Below are positions 1-6,992 of a stretch of 11,645 nucleotides of DNA, in pieces. Position 1 is the stretch's first letter. Every line of letters begins with the position of its first letter. The translations under genes were made by a program, and so were the position numbers. Location: NCBI GenBank assembly GCA_021767525.1, contig JAASTF010000073.1, positions 1-11,645 on the forward strand, read 5' to 3'. This DNA is from Paracoccaceae bacterium (GTDB lineage Bacteria; Pseudomonadota; Alphaproteobacteria; Rhodobacterales; Rhodobacteraceae). A model generated the notes under the pieces. It saw only the letters and a program-made list of their open reading frames with translations. It was not told the DNA's origin and did no database searches.

Positions 1-657
1 GAGCGCGAGCTGCGCGCGGTGATCGGCCCCAATGGCGCGGGCAAAACTACCTTCATGGACATCATCACCGGCAAGACCCGCCCCGACGAGGGGCGCGTGA
101 TCTATGGCGACAAGGGGGTGTCGCTGCTCCGCATGTCCGAAAGCCGCATCGCGCAAGAGGGCGTGGGCCGCAAATTCCAGCGCCCCACCGTGTTCGAGGA
201 TCAGACCGTCGCCGACAACCTGATGATGGCGCTGAAAAAGGATCGCGGCCCGCTGGCGGTCCTGCTGTTTCGGCCCAGCGACGCGGACCGCGCCAAGGTG
301 GCCGACCTGGCCCAGGAAATCGGCCTGTCCGCGGCGCTGACCCGCAAGGCGGGCGAGCTGAGCCACGGCCAGAAACAATGGCTGGAAATCGGGATGCTGC
401 TGGCGCAGGAACCGCGCCTGTTGCTTGTCGACGAACCCGCCGCCGGCATGACGCCCGCCGAGCGTGAACACACCACCGACCTGCTGAAAGAGGCCGCGAA
501 AACCCGCGCCGTGGTGGTTGTGGAACACGATATGGAATTCGTGCGCCGGCTTGAATGCAAGGTGACCGTGCTGCACGAAGGTTCGGTCCTGGCCGAGGGG
601 TCGCTGGATCACGTCACGAAGAATGAAAAGGTGATCGAGGTGTATCTTGGCCGCTGA
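1..657 (+). CDS. urtD: Urea ABC transporter ATP-binding subunit UrtD (5'-truncated)
   Basis: One of the two ATPases that power the urea ABC importer UrtABCDE at the inner membrane. The reading frame is open from base 1, so the gene begins before the window; the visible 218 residues lack roughly the first 30 of a usual ~250. Numbering from the first codon, the Walker A motif GPNGAGKTT is at 9-17, the signature LSHGQKQW at 120-127, Walker B LLLVDEP at 140-146 and the switch histidine (VEHD) at 176. The phrases GRKFQRPTVFE, SHGQKQWLEIGMLL and the ending VLAEGSLD...VIEVYLGR separate UrtD from the branched-chain amino acid homologue LivG. It ends with TGA inside the start of urtE. A related short-chain amide transporter (FmdE-like) is the main alternative; upstream urtABC would settle it. 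Confidence 0.92.
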   Translation, partial: ERELRAVIGPNGAGKTTFMDIITGKTRPDEGRVIYGDKGVSLLRMSESRIAQEGVGRKFQRPTVFEDQTVADNLMMALKKDRGPLAVLLFRPSDADRAKVADLAQEIGLSAALTRKAGELSHGQKQWLEIGMLLAQEPRLLLVDEPAAGMTPAEREHTTDLLKEAAKTRAVVVVEHDMEFVRRLECKVTVLHEGSVLAEGSLDHVTKNEKVIEVYLGR

Positions 658-1354
658 TCTTTTGAAACTGAACGGGCTGACCCTGCATTACGGCGGCAGC
701 CAGATCCTGAACGGCATCGACCTGACCGCTCGCCTGGGCGAGGTGACCTGCGTTATGGGCACCAATGGCGTCGGCAAGACCAGCCTTCTCAAGGCGATAT
801 CGGGCACCCATCCCCGTTCGGGCGGCAGCTACACGCTGGATGGCGAAGAGATCGGCCGCGCCCCCGCGCAGGCGCTGGCGAAAAAGGGCGTGGCCTATGT
901 GCCGCAGGGGCGCGACATCTTTCCGCTGCTGACCGTGCGCGAGAACCTGGAAACCGGGTTCGCCTGTCTGCCCCGTTCCGAACATCGTATCCCCGACGAG
1001 ATATTCGAGCTGTTCCCGATCCTGCGCGATTTCCTGAACCGGCGTGGCGGCGACCTGTCGGGCGGCCAGCAACAGCAGCTGGCCATCGCGCGTGCGCTGA
1101 TCACAAGGCCGAAACTGCTGCTGCTGGATGAACCGACCGAGGGCATTCAACCCAACATCATCCAGCAGATCGGCCGCGTGATCGCCCATCTGCGCGAACA
1201 GGCGAACATGGCCATCGTGCTGGTCGAGCAGTATTTCAGCTTTGCCTACGACCTGGGCGACACGTTCTATGTGGTCGAGCGCGGCGCAATCAAGATGAGC
1301 GGCCGCAAGAACGAAATCGCCCGCGACACGCTGCTGGGCAGCGTGTCGGTCTGA
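647..1354 (+). CDS. urtE: Urea ABC transporter ATP-binding subunit UrtE
   Basis: Second ATPase of the urea importer, 235 aa, full length for the family. Walker A GTNGVGKTS is at residues 38-46, the Q-loop VPQGRDIF at 85-92, the signature LSGGQQQQ at 137-144, Walker B LLLLDEPTEG at 157-166 and the switch region VEQYF at 193-197. The switch has Gln instead of His, as is normal for LivF/UrtE proteins. The phrases YVPQGR[DE]IFP.LTV.ENL and GGDLSGGQQQQLAI mark UrtE rather than LivF. The start is TTG at 647, chosen because GAGG (637-640) lies six bases upstream and no ATG or GTG fits the conserved N-terminus. It overlaps urtD by 11 bases, so the two are translationally coupled. It appears to be the last gene of the urt operon, since the next gene is convergent. 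Confidence 0.93.
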   Translation: MAADLLKLNGLTLHYGGSQILNGIDLTARLGEVTCVMGTNGVGKTSLLKAISGTHPRSGGSYTLDGEEIGRAPAQALAKKGVAYVPQGRDIFPLLTVRENLETGFACLPRSEHRIPDEIFELFPILRDFLNRRGGDLSGGQQQQLAIARALITRPKLLLLDEPTEGIQPNIIQQIGRVIAHLREQANMAIVLVEQYFSFAYDLGDTFYVVERGAIKMSGRKNEIARDTLLGSVSV

Positions 1355-1382
1355 TCGCTCAAGCACCGGCCTTCACAGCCGC

Positions 1383-1398
1383 CCGCCGGTTTCGGCGG
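1383..1398. terminator. GC hairpin between convergent urtE and acyl-CoA synthetase
   Basis: CCGCCG (1383-1388) pairs with CGGCGG (1393-1398) around a four-base loop, GTTT. It sits in the 48-base gap between the stops of two convergent genes, where a bidirectional terminator is expected. Neither strand has a T-tract after the stem, so efficient intrinsic termination is doubtful; it may instead be a 3'-end stabilising structure. Confidence 0.45.
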
Positions 1399-1402
1399 CC
1401 TG

Positions 1403-2986
1403 TCAGACCTTGTCGAAAATCTGCGCGAATTCGATCCGCAGATCGCGTTTCAGGATCTTGCCGCTGGCGTTCTTGGGCAGCGCATCGGTGATTTTGATAT
1501 GCTTGGGCGCCTTGAAATGGGCCAGCGTGTCGCGGCAATACTCCATAACGCCCTCGGCGGTCACTTCGGCGCCGGCCTTGGGCACGACGACGGCGGTCAC
1601 CGCCTCGATCCACTTGGGGTGCGGCACGCCGAACACCGCCACCTCGGCCACGTCCGGGTGACGGAAAATCGCCTCTTCGACCTCGCGGCTGGCCACGTTT
1701 TCGCCGCCGGTCTTGATCATGTCCTTCTTGCGGTCGACGACATACAGATACCCTTCGTCATCGAACCGGCCCAGATCGCCACTATGAAACCAGCCGTTGC
1801 GGAACGCCTCGGCGGTCTTGTCGGGGTCATTGTAGTATTCGGTGATCAGGTGCGGGCTGCGGTGCACGATTTCACCCACCTCGCCCACCGGCACGGGGTT
1901 GTCATCGTCATCGACAACGCGGGTTTCCACGTTCAGCGAGGGCCGCCCGGCCGACCCCAGCTTGCGCAGCTGATCGTGCGGTTTCAGGATCGTGGCCAGA
2001 GGCGCCATTTCCGTCTGCCCGTAGAAATTGAAAAGCCGCATGTTGGGCAGCCGCTGCGCCAGTTCCTCGATCACCGCCGTCGGCATGATCGACGCGCCGT
2101 AATAGCCCGCGTTCAGGCTGCTGAGATCGCGCTTGTCGAAATCGGGATGGCGCAGCAGCGCGATCCAGATCGTCGGCGGGCAGAACAGCTTGGTCACGCC
2201 ATGCTTTTCGATCGCTTCCAGCATCTCGGCCGGGTCGGCCTTGTCATGCAGGATCGAGCTGACGCCGAGGTAGATATCGGGGCTGAGAAAACAATCAAGC
2301 TGAGCGCAATGAAACAGCGGCAGGCAATGCAGCGAAACCGCGTCCTCGGACATCTCGCCATCGATGATGCAGCTGGCATATTGCGCATAAAGCGCCCCCG
2401 AGGTCAGCAACGCGCCCTTGGGCCGGCTTTCCGTGCCGCTGGTATACATCATCTGGATCGGATCGTCGGCATCGACATCCACCCACACCTCGGACCCGTC
2501 GTCGTGATCCAGGATATCGGACGCCGGCTGCCAGCCATCGGGCGGCGTGACGCCCGCATGCGGGATGGCAAAGCGCGGCATGTCGGACTTGCCCAGTTCG
2601 GCCAGCGCGGCATCGGCGGTTTCGCACAAGGCATCCTCGGCGATCATCATGCGGGCACCCGAATGGTCCAGGATATAGGCCACGTCGGGCGCGGTCAGCA
2701 TGAAGTTGACGGGCGTCATGACCACGCCCAGACGCGCCATCGCAAAACGCAGCACCACGAAGGCGCGGTTGTTATGGCTGAACAGGGCCACCCTGTCGCC
2801 CTTGGCCACGCCGTGCGCGGCCAGCGCGTTGGCGGCACGGTTCACCGCCTCGTCCAGTTGGGCGAACGTGTCTTCGTGATCGCGAAAGATCAGCGCGCTT
2901 TTCTGCGGCACCTTGGCCGCCGTCCGTCGCAGCATATCCCCCAGTTGAAGCCCCCGCGCCCGGCGGATCAATTGCTTTGTCTGCAT
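1403..2986 (-). CDS. AMP-forming acyl-CoA synthetase (carboxylate-CoA ligase)
   Basis: Activates a carboxylic acid to its CoA thioester through an acyl-adenylate in the cytoplasm; member of the ANL superfamily, 527 aa, normal length. Core motifs are complete: P-loop YTSGTESRPKG at residues 181-191, YGQTE (A5) at 322-326, GWFHSGD (A7) at 398-404, hinge region DRKKDMIKTGGENV at 418-431, and the catalytic C-terminal lysine in PKNASGK at 510. The enzyme therefore looks active; chain length or ring preference cannot be read from the sequence. Its start has GAGGG (2996-3000) nine bases upstream. It is the last gene of the minus-strand cluster, 65 bases after dctM, which suggests that it activates the acid brought in by the TRAP transporter. 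Medium/long-chain, aromatic or levulinyl-type ligases are all possible. Confidence 0.9.
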   Translation of the reverse strand: MQTKQLIRRARGLQLGDMLRRTAAKVPQKSALIFRDHEDTFAQLDEAVNRAANALAAHGVAKGDRVALFSHNNRAFVVLRFAMARLGVVMTPVNFMLTAPDVAYILDHSGARMMIAEDALCETADAALAELGKSDMPRFAIPHAGVTPPDGWQPASDILDHDDGSEVWVDVDADDPIQMMYTSGTESRPKGALLTSGALYAQYASCIIDGEMSEDAVSLHCLPLFHCAQLDCFLSPDIYLGVSSILHDKADPAEMLEAIEKHGVTKLFCPPTIWIALLRHPDFDKRDLSSLNAGYYGASIMPTAVIEELAQRLPNMRLFNFYGQTEMAPLATILKPHDQLRKLGSAGRPSLNVETRVVDDDDNPVPVGEVGEIVHRSPHLITEYYNDPDKTAEAFRNGWFHSGDLGRFDDEGYLYVVDRKKDMIKTGGENVASREVEEAIFRHPDVAEVAVFGVPHPKWIEAVTAVVVPKAGAEVTAEGVMEYCRDTLAHFKAPKHIKITDALPKNASGKILKRDLRIEFAQIFDKV

Positions 2987-3015
2987 TTTTCTTGGCCCTC
3001 ACTCATCGTCGTTCT

Positions 3016-3042
3016 GGCCCGCCGCACCCCGCGCGCCGGGCC
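3016..3042 (-). other. GC-rich hairpin between dctM and the acyl-CoA synthetase gene
   Basis: GGCCCG (3016-3021) and CGGGCC (3037-3042) form a six-pair stem with a 15-base loop in the 65-base gap between dctM and the ligase gene. No T-tract follows on the minus strand. It could set transcript stability or ligase expression within the operon. High GC makes such pairings fairly easy by chance. Confidence 0.35.
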
Positions 3043-3051
3043 GTTTCGTTA

Positions 3052-4359
3052 TCAATCCACCAGGTTCGGCAGCCACAGCACCAGGCCGGGAAAGGCGCAT
3101 AGGATCGCAACCAGTACCAGGTCCATAACGATGAACCACGCGACGCCCCGGAAGATGGCCGAGGTTTTCACCAGGTCCCCCACGACGCTTTTGATGACAA
3201 AGACGTTCATGCCGATGGGCGGCGTGATCATGCCGATTTCCAACAGCTTGGTCAGCACCACGCCGAACCACAGCAGGCTCCAACCCGAGGCGTCGACCAC
3301 CGGCAGGATGATGGGCAACGTCAGCAGCATCGCGCCGATGGGCTCCAGGAACATGCCCATTAGCAGGTAAACGCAGACGATCCCGATCATCAGCAACACG
3401 GGGCTGGAGGCGATCGAAAGGATACCCTCGGACAGGAAATCGCCCGCCCCCGACAACGCCAGGAACCGCGTCAGCAGGCTGGCGCCGATGGCGATGATCA
3501 ACAGCGCGGCCGTGGTCATCAGGGTTTCGCGCGCCGCGGTCATGAAGCGCGCGAATGTCATCTGACCGCTGACGATGGCCACCAGGCAGGCCAGCGACGC
3601 GCCCACGGCGCCCGCCTCGGTCGGCGTGAAAACCCCGCCGAACAGGCCGCCGAAAATGCCGATCATGATCAGAAGGATGGGCCAGGTTTCGCGCAGTGCC
3701 AGCAGCTTTTCCCGCATCGTCACGCTGGCGTCGCGCTCGGGCGCCAGGTCGGGGTTGCGCCAGACGCGCAGCAGCACCACCAGTGTATAGCCCGCTGCCG
3801 TCATCAGGCCCGCCACGATGCCCCCTAGAAACAGCGCCGAGATCGAGATTTGCGCGATCACGCCGTAAAGGATCAGAATGATCGACGGCGGGATCAGCGC
3901 GCCGATCGTGCCGGCCACGGCGACCGTGCCGGTGGCAAGTTCCGGGTGATAGCGGTGCTTCATCATCTCGGGGATGGCGATGCGCCCCATCGCTGCCGAG
4001 CACGCAATGGACGACCCCGAAACGGCGGCGAAGCCGGCTGACCCAAAGATCGACGCGATGGCCAGCCCCCCCGGCAGGCCCGACAGCCAGATCCGCGCGG
4101 CGTTGAACATGCCCCGGGTCAGCTGCGTGTGATAGCTGATAAAGCCCAGAAACAGGAACATCGGGATCGAGCTGAGGATCCAGCTTGAGGTGAACTTGTA
4201 GGGAATGATGCTCATCGCGCCCCAGGCGACACGCGGGCCCATCAGGATATAAAGTCCGGTGAAAGACACCGCGATCAGCGCGATGCCGATGGGCACGCGC
4301 ACCGCGATAAGGGCAATCAGGGTGGCAAGGCCGGTCAGGCCGATTTCAACATCAGTCAT
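3052..4359 (-). CDS. dctM: TRAP transporter large membrane subunit (DctM family)
   Basis: Large integral-membrane subunit of a tripartite ATP-independent periplasmic transporter. It forms the Na+- or H+-coupled channel that moves the substrate across the inner membrane. At 435 aa it has the usual length and is hydrophobic nearly throughout, with about a dozen transmembrane stretches. Family landmarks are visible: GLPGGLAIA at 95-103, SGSSIACSAAMG at 114-125 followed by IPEM, and GTIGALIPPSI at 150-160. The start ATG overlaps the end of dctQ by eight bases and has no clear Shine-Dalgarno, so translation is probably coupled to dctQ. The symbol is used at family level; C4-dicarboxylate specificity is not implied. 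The neighbouring CoA ligase and crotonases suggest a monocarboxylic acid substrate. Confidence 0.93.
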   Translation of the reverse strand: MTDVEIGLTGLATLIALIAVRVPIGIALIAVSFTGLYILMGPRVAWGAMSIIPYKFTSSWILSSIPMFLFLGFISYHTQLTRGMFNAARIWLSGLPGGLAIASIFGSAGFAAVSGSSIACSAAMGRIAIPEMMKHRYHPELATGTVAVAGTIGALIPPSIILILYGVIAQISISALFLGGIVAGLMTAAGYTLVVLLRVWRNPDLAPERDASVTMREKLLALRETWPILLIMIGIFGGLFGGVFTPTEAGAVGASLACLVAIVSGQMTFARFMTAARETLMTTAALLIIAIGASLLTRFLALSGAGDFLSEGILSIASSPVLLMIGIVCVYLLMGMFLEPIGAMLLTLPIILPVVDASGWSLLWFGVVLTKLLEIGMITPPIGMNVFVIKSVVGDLVKTSAIFRGVAWFIVMDLVLVAILCAFPGLVLWLPNLVD

Positions 4360-4888
4360 TTATGAACTTTGTGTCTGCATCGATTTCTCTCAAACCGGTC
4401 TTTGCGCCGGTCGCGGTGACGATCACGCGATAGGCGGCGATTGCCGCCATCAGCGCCGCACCGACCGGGATCAACCAGTAGCTTTGCCAGATCTCGATCA
4501 TCTGGCTGCCCTGCTCCATCGTGGCGCCGCCTTTGGTTTTCTTGACCGCCTCTTCCCAGCCCGCGATCATCAGCACCGCCATCACGCCAACCGTCAAAAG
4601 ACTGGCGAAAACCGACAGCGCCGTGCGCGGCCGCGGGGGCATCAGGTCGGTCAGGAATTCGACCGAGATATGCGCGCGCTTTTCCTCGGCCACGCCGATG
4701 GCGATGAAAACCAGGATCACCATGTAGTAGTTGGCCACCACCACGATCGTGCCGGGCAAGGGGGCATTGAAAAGGTATCGTCCCAGCACGTCGGCGGTGA
4801 CGTGCAGCATCATCAGGACGACGCAAATCGCCCCGATCAGCGATGCGGACCGAGACAGGAAAGACAGCGCCCTGCCGATCATGAACAT
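4352..4888 (-). CDS. dctQ: TRAP transporter small membrane subunit (DctQ family)
   Basis: Small membrane subunit that partners DctM. It has 178 aa and four predicted membrane helices: around residues 8-30, then a segment containing VVVANYYMVILVFIAIGVA, one around the SVFASLLTVGVMAVLMIAG stretch, and one near YWLIPVGAALMAAIAAY. The family pattern DVLGRYLFNAPLPG after helix 1 and the HISVEFL segment after helix 2 support the assignment. The start at 4888 is set by GGAGG (4896-4900), seven bases upstream. It lies 79 bases after dctP and overlaps dctM by eight bases. The order dctP-dctQ-dctM is typical of DctP-type TRAP systems. Confidence 0.9.
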   Translation of the reverse strand: MFMIGRALSFLSRSASLIGAICVVLMMLHVTADVLGRYLFNAPLPGTIVVVANYYMVILVFIAIGVAEEKRAHISVEFLTDLMPPRPRTALSVFASLLTVGVMAVLMIAGWEEAVKKTKGGATMEQGSQMIEIWQSYWLIPVGAALMAAIAAYRVIVTATGAKTGLREIDADTKFIND

Positions 4889-4912
4889 GGGAAAGCCTCC
4901 ATTCGTGGAAAT

Positions 4913-4945
4913 GGCCGGGCACCCGCATTCGCGTGGCGCCCGGCC
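4913..4945 (-). other. Strong hairpin between dctP and dctQ
   Basis: GGCCGGGC (4913-4920) and GCCCGGCC (4938-4945) are perfect eight-base arms. The loop can fold further, CGC (4924-4926) with GCG (4931-4933). It fills most of the 79-base gap after dctP. There is no T-tract on the minus strand, so it is more likely an mRNA-stabilising or partial-termination structure than a full stop. Such a structure after a binding-protein gene would give more DctP than DctQM, which matches the usual need for excess periplasmic binding protein. Confidence 0.55.
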
Positions 4946-4967
4946 GCTTGGTCAGAAAGCGCGTCGC

Positions 4968-6104
4968 TTACTTGCCGTAAGTGGCGACATCGACCTTCGA
5001 GAAGATCTCGTTCCAGTAGATCTCGGCCAGTTCTTCGCCGCTGCTGACATCCTTGGTCAGCTCGGTCCACTTGCTCAGCGCCTCGGTCAGCGTGGCCGCC
5101 GCTTCGGCACCGCCTTCGATGCCGAACCGCTCGTTATAGATCTCGGCGATGGCGTCCTTGTCCTGCTGAATGAACTCGCGGTTCATGGCGACGATGTCAT
5201 CGGGCGCGGGGCCGTATTCGATGTCTTCGCCCGGGGCGCGTTCGCGGCCGTTGCGGCCATCCAGGATATAGACCCAGGCGATATCGGCGGCCAGCTTGGC
5301 ATGGGCGCGCAGCATCGCCTGCTTGTTGGCGTCCGACAGGCTGTTCCAGCTGTCCTTGTTCATCGTGAAGGGCACGTTGAACTGGGCCCCCGGCGCGCCG
5401 ACATAGACGTGATCGACCACGTCGATAAAGCCGAAATTCACGAAATCGGCGGTGTTCGACATCGTGCAATCGACAACGCCCTGGCTCAGGCCTTCAAGCG
5501 TTTCATTGATCGACATCGACACCGGCACGGCGCCCACGGATTCGGCCCAACGCGCCCAATAGGCGCCCGCCGCGCGCATCCGCTTGCCTTCCAGGTCCGC
5601 GACCGAATTCAGCGGCACCGCACATTGCAGCACGTAAGAGGTGGTCGAGGACGAGCCCAGATACACCTGATTCTGCGCCGCCATTTCTTCCATGCAGGCG
5701 GGGCATTCGTTCATAACGTATTCGGTGATCGCGCCGGTAAAGGCCAGGCTGCTCAGCTCGCCGGCGAACTCTTCAAGCTCGACCAGTTCCGAAAATTCCG
5801 CCAGCATGTTCATCGTCGGGTATTCGGCCGGGAAATAGGCCAGCAGGTTGCCCGCCACGTCCGCGATCCCGTCGCGCAGGCCCGCATTGATTTCGCCAAA
5901 GCTCAGCAGCGACAGCGGGAACACCCGCACGCTGACCTCGCCGTTGGAATATTCCTCGACCGCCTTGGCGTAATCCTCGATCTTCGCGGTCGGGGCCGAG
6001 TTCGGCGGCCAGCCGCCCGCAAAGCTGAGTTCGGCGGCTTGGGCGGCACCGGCAATGGCCAGCATGGATGCGCCCGCAACAAGGGCTTTCATCGTCTTGT
6101 TCAT
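4968..6104 (-). CDS. dctP: TRAP transporter periplasmic substrate-binding protein (DctP family)
   Basis: Periplasmic receptor that captures the solute and hands it to DctQM. It has 378 aa from the chosen ATG at 6104, which has GGAGGAG (6113-6119) eight bases upstream; an in-frame ATG nine codons earlier has no such site. A clear Sec signal peptide, with Lys near the start and a hydrophobic core, ends in AQA, with predicted cleavage after residue 23. The family core GKRMRAAG (173-180) carries the arginines expected to hold the substrate carboxylate, followed by WAESVGAVPVSMS and GLSQGVVDC. Two cysteines form a CPAC motif at 134-137 and two more lie at 161 and 213, consistent with periplasmic disulfides in one DctP subgroup. 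Ligand not predictable; probably an organic acid. Confidence 0.93.
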   Translation of the reverse strand: MNKTMKALVAGASMLAIAGAAQAAELSFAGGWPPNSAPTAKIEDYAKAVEEYSNGEVSVRVFPLSLLSFGEINAGLRDGIADVAGNLLAYFPAEYPTMNMLAEFSELVELEEFAGELSSLAFTGAITEYVMNECPACMEEMAAQNQVYLGSSSTTSYVLQCAVPLNSVADLEGKRMRAAGAYWARWAESVGAVPVSMSINETLEGLSQGVVDCTMSNTADFVNFGFIDVVDHVYVGAPGAQFNVPFTMNKDSWNSLSDANKQAMLRAHAKLAADIAWVYILDGRNGRERAPGEDIEYGPAPDDIVAMNREFIQQDKDAIAEIYNERFGIEGGAEAAATLTEALSKWTELTKDVSSGEELAEIYWNEIFSKVDVATYGK

Positions 6105-6112
6105 GGTGTTGT

Positions 6113-6119
6113 CTCCTCC
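6113..6119 (-). promoter_or_regulatory. Strong Shine-Dalgarno of dctP
   Basis: GGAGGAG on the minus strand, eight bases before the ATG at 6104. It decides the dctP start over the in-frame upstream ATG at 6131 and is among the strongest ribosome sites in the cluster, fitting high output of a periplasmic binding protein. Confidence 0.8.
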
Positions 6120-6148
6120 CGTTTTAACCATGTCTTTTCGCGGTGCAG

Positions 6149-6168
6149 GCCCGCCGTCACCGGCGGGC
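6149..6168 (-). other. Perfect tetraloop hairpin upstream of dctP
   Basis: GCCCGCCG (6149-6156) and CGGCGGGC (6161-6168) form a perfect eight-pair stem around a four-base loop, in the 108-base gap between crotonase 2 and dctP. On the minus strand it is followed by A-rich rather than T-rich sequence, so it is not a standard intrinsic terminator. It may be an mRNA processing or 5'-stabilising element for the dctP-dctQM part, or a weak terminator after the crotonase genes. Confidence 0.55.
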
Positions 6169-6179
6169 GCTGAAAGTCT

Positions 6180-6201
6180 GCGCGCCCCTCCCCCGGCGCG
6201 C
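6180..6201 (-). other. Second hairpin after crotonase 2
   Basis: GCGCGCC (6180-6186) pairs with GGCGCGC (6195-6201) with an eight-base C-rich loop. It lies 11 bases after the crotonase 2 stop and 11 bases before the tetraloop hairpin in transcription order, so the two form a tandem structure at this junction. The minus strand shows no T-tract. Confidence 0.4.
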
Positions 6202-6212
6202 GTTCGGGGTCG

Positions 6213-6992
6213 TCAGCCGTTGAACCGGGGCGCACGCTTTTCGCGGAACGCGGCCAGTCCTTCGGCAAAGTTCGGGGTTTCGCCGGCCTGCTTTTGCAAC
6301 CGGCGTTCCGTCAAAAGCGCCGCGTCGAAATCGGAATCGGCGGCGGCCCAGGCCGCCTGACGGATCAGCGCATGGGCGTGCGAGGGGCCGTCGGCCAGCT
6401 TTTCGGCCAGGGTCATCGCCGTCGCCTCAACCGCGTCATCCTCGACCAGCCGGGTCACAAGCCCCCATTCATAGGCTTGCGGTGCAGGGATCTTTTCGGC
6501 CAGCAGCATCATTTCCATCGCCCGCACCCGCCCGACCGAGCGGGTCAGAAGCCAGGTCGCCCCGCCATCCGGCACCAGGCCGATACGTGCGAATGCCTCG
6601 AGGAAATAGGCGCTTTTGCCCGCGACGATCAGATCGCAGACCAGCGCCAGCGACGCACCCACCCCGGCCGCCGCCCCGCGCACGGCCGAGATCAGCGGCA
6701 CCGGCAGGTCGCGGATGGTCAGCATCAGCGGGTTGTAATCCTCTTCCAGCGTGGCGCCGATATCAAAGCCCTCGAGGTCGTCGGGCACGGCCGCCTTAAG
6801 GTTGGCGCCGGTGGAAAAGGCGCGTTCGCCCCCCGCCAGGATGATGGCGCGCGCGCCATCTGCGACGGCCCGTTTCAGCGCGTCGTGCAGCTCGTGCGCC
6901 ATCGCGGGTGTCATCGCGTTCATCGTGCCCGGATCGTTCAGGCGCAACGTGACAACCGCGCCATTCTTTTCCACCAGGATTTCGTCGCTCAT
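6213..6992 (-). CDS. Crotonase-family protein 2, PaaG-like, probable enoyl-CoA isomerase
   Basis: Cytoplasmic enoyl-CoA hydratase/isomerase superfamily enzyme acting on acyl-CoA thioesters; 259 aa, full length. Oxyanion-hole segments are GERAFSTGANL (55-65) and RGAAAGVGASL (105-115). In an ungapped alignment to classical hydratase, the two catalytic glutamates are replaced by Ser114 and Phe134. An aspartate, Asp142 in GLVPDGGATWLL, sits where PaaG-type isomerases place their single catalytic acid. The following RAMEMMLLAEKI...AYEWGLV also resembles PaaG. A delta3,delta2-enoyl-CoA isomerase or ring-opening isomerase role is therefore likelier than hydration (inference). Its ATG overlaps the stop of crotonase 1 by four bases (ATGA), so the pair is coupled. 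Substrate unknown. Confidence 0.88.
   Translation of the reverse strand: MSDEILVEKNGAVVTLRLNDPGTMNAMTPAMAHELHDALKRAVADGARAIILAGGERAFSTGANLKAAVPDDLEGFDIGATLEEDYNPLMLTIRDLPVPLISAVRGAAAGVGASLALVCDLIVAGKSAYFLEAFARIGLVPDGGATWLLTRSVGRVRAMEMMLLAEKIPAPQAYEWGLVTRLVEDDAVEATAMTLAEKLADGPSHAHALIRQAAWAAADSDFDAALLTERRLQKQAGETPNFAEGLAAFREKRAPRFNG

Noticed and set aside
1499..3370. Long plus-strand open frame (623 codons)
   Set aside because: Antisense to the acyl-CoA synthetase and dctM, which have complete family motifs. The translation is His/Arg/Gly/Gln-rich with no recognisable domain, typical of antisense frames in GC-rich DNA.
2999..4003. Minus-strand frame within dctM in another phase
   Set aside because: Arg/Gly/Asp-rich shadow of dctM with no ribosome site or domain.
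6105..6131. Earlier ATG of dctP at 6131
   Set aside because: The nine extra residues would precede a normal signal peptide, and the strong ribosome site fits only the ATG at 6104.
4731..6173. Plus-strand open frame of 480 codons opposite dctP
   Set aside because: Low-complexity His/Arg/Gly composition; dctP on the other strand has a signal peptide, ribosome site and family motifs.
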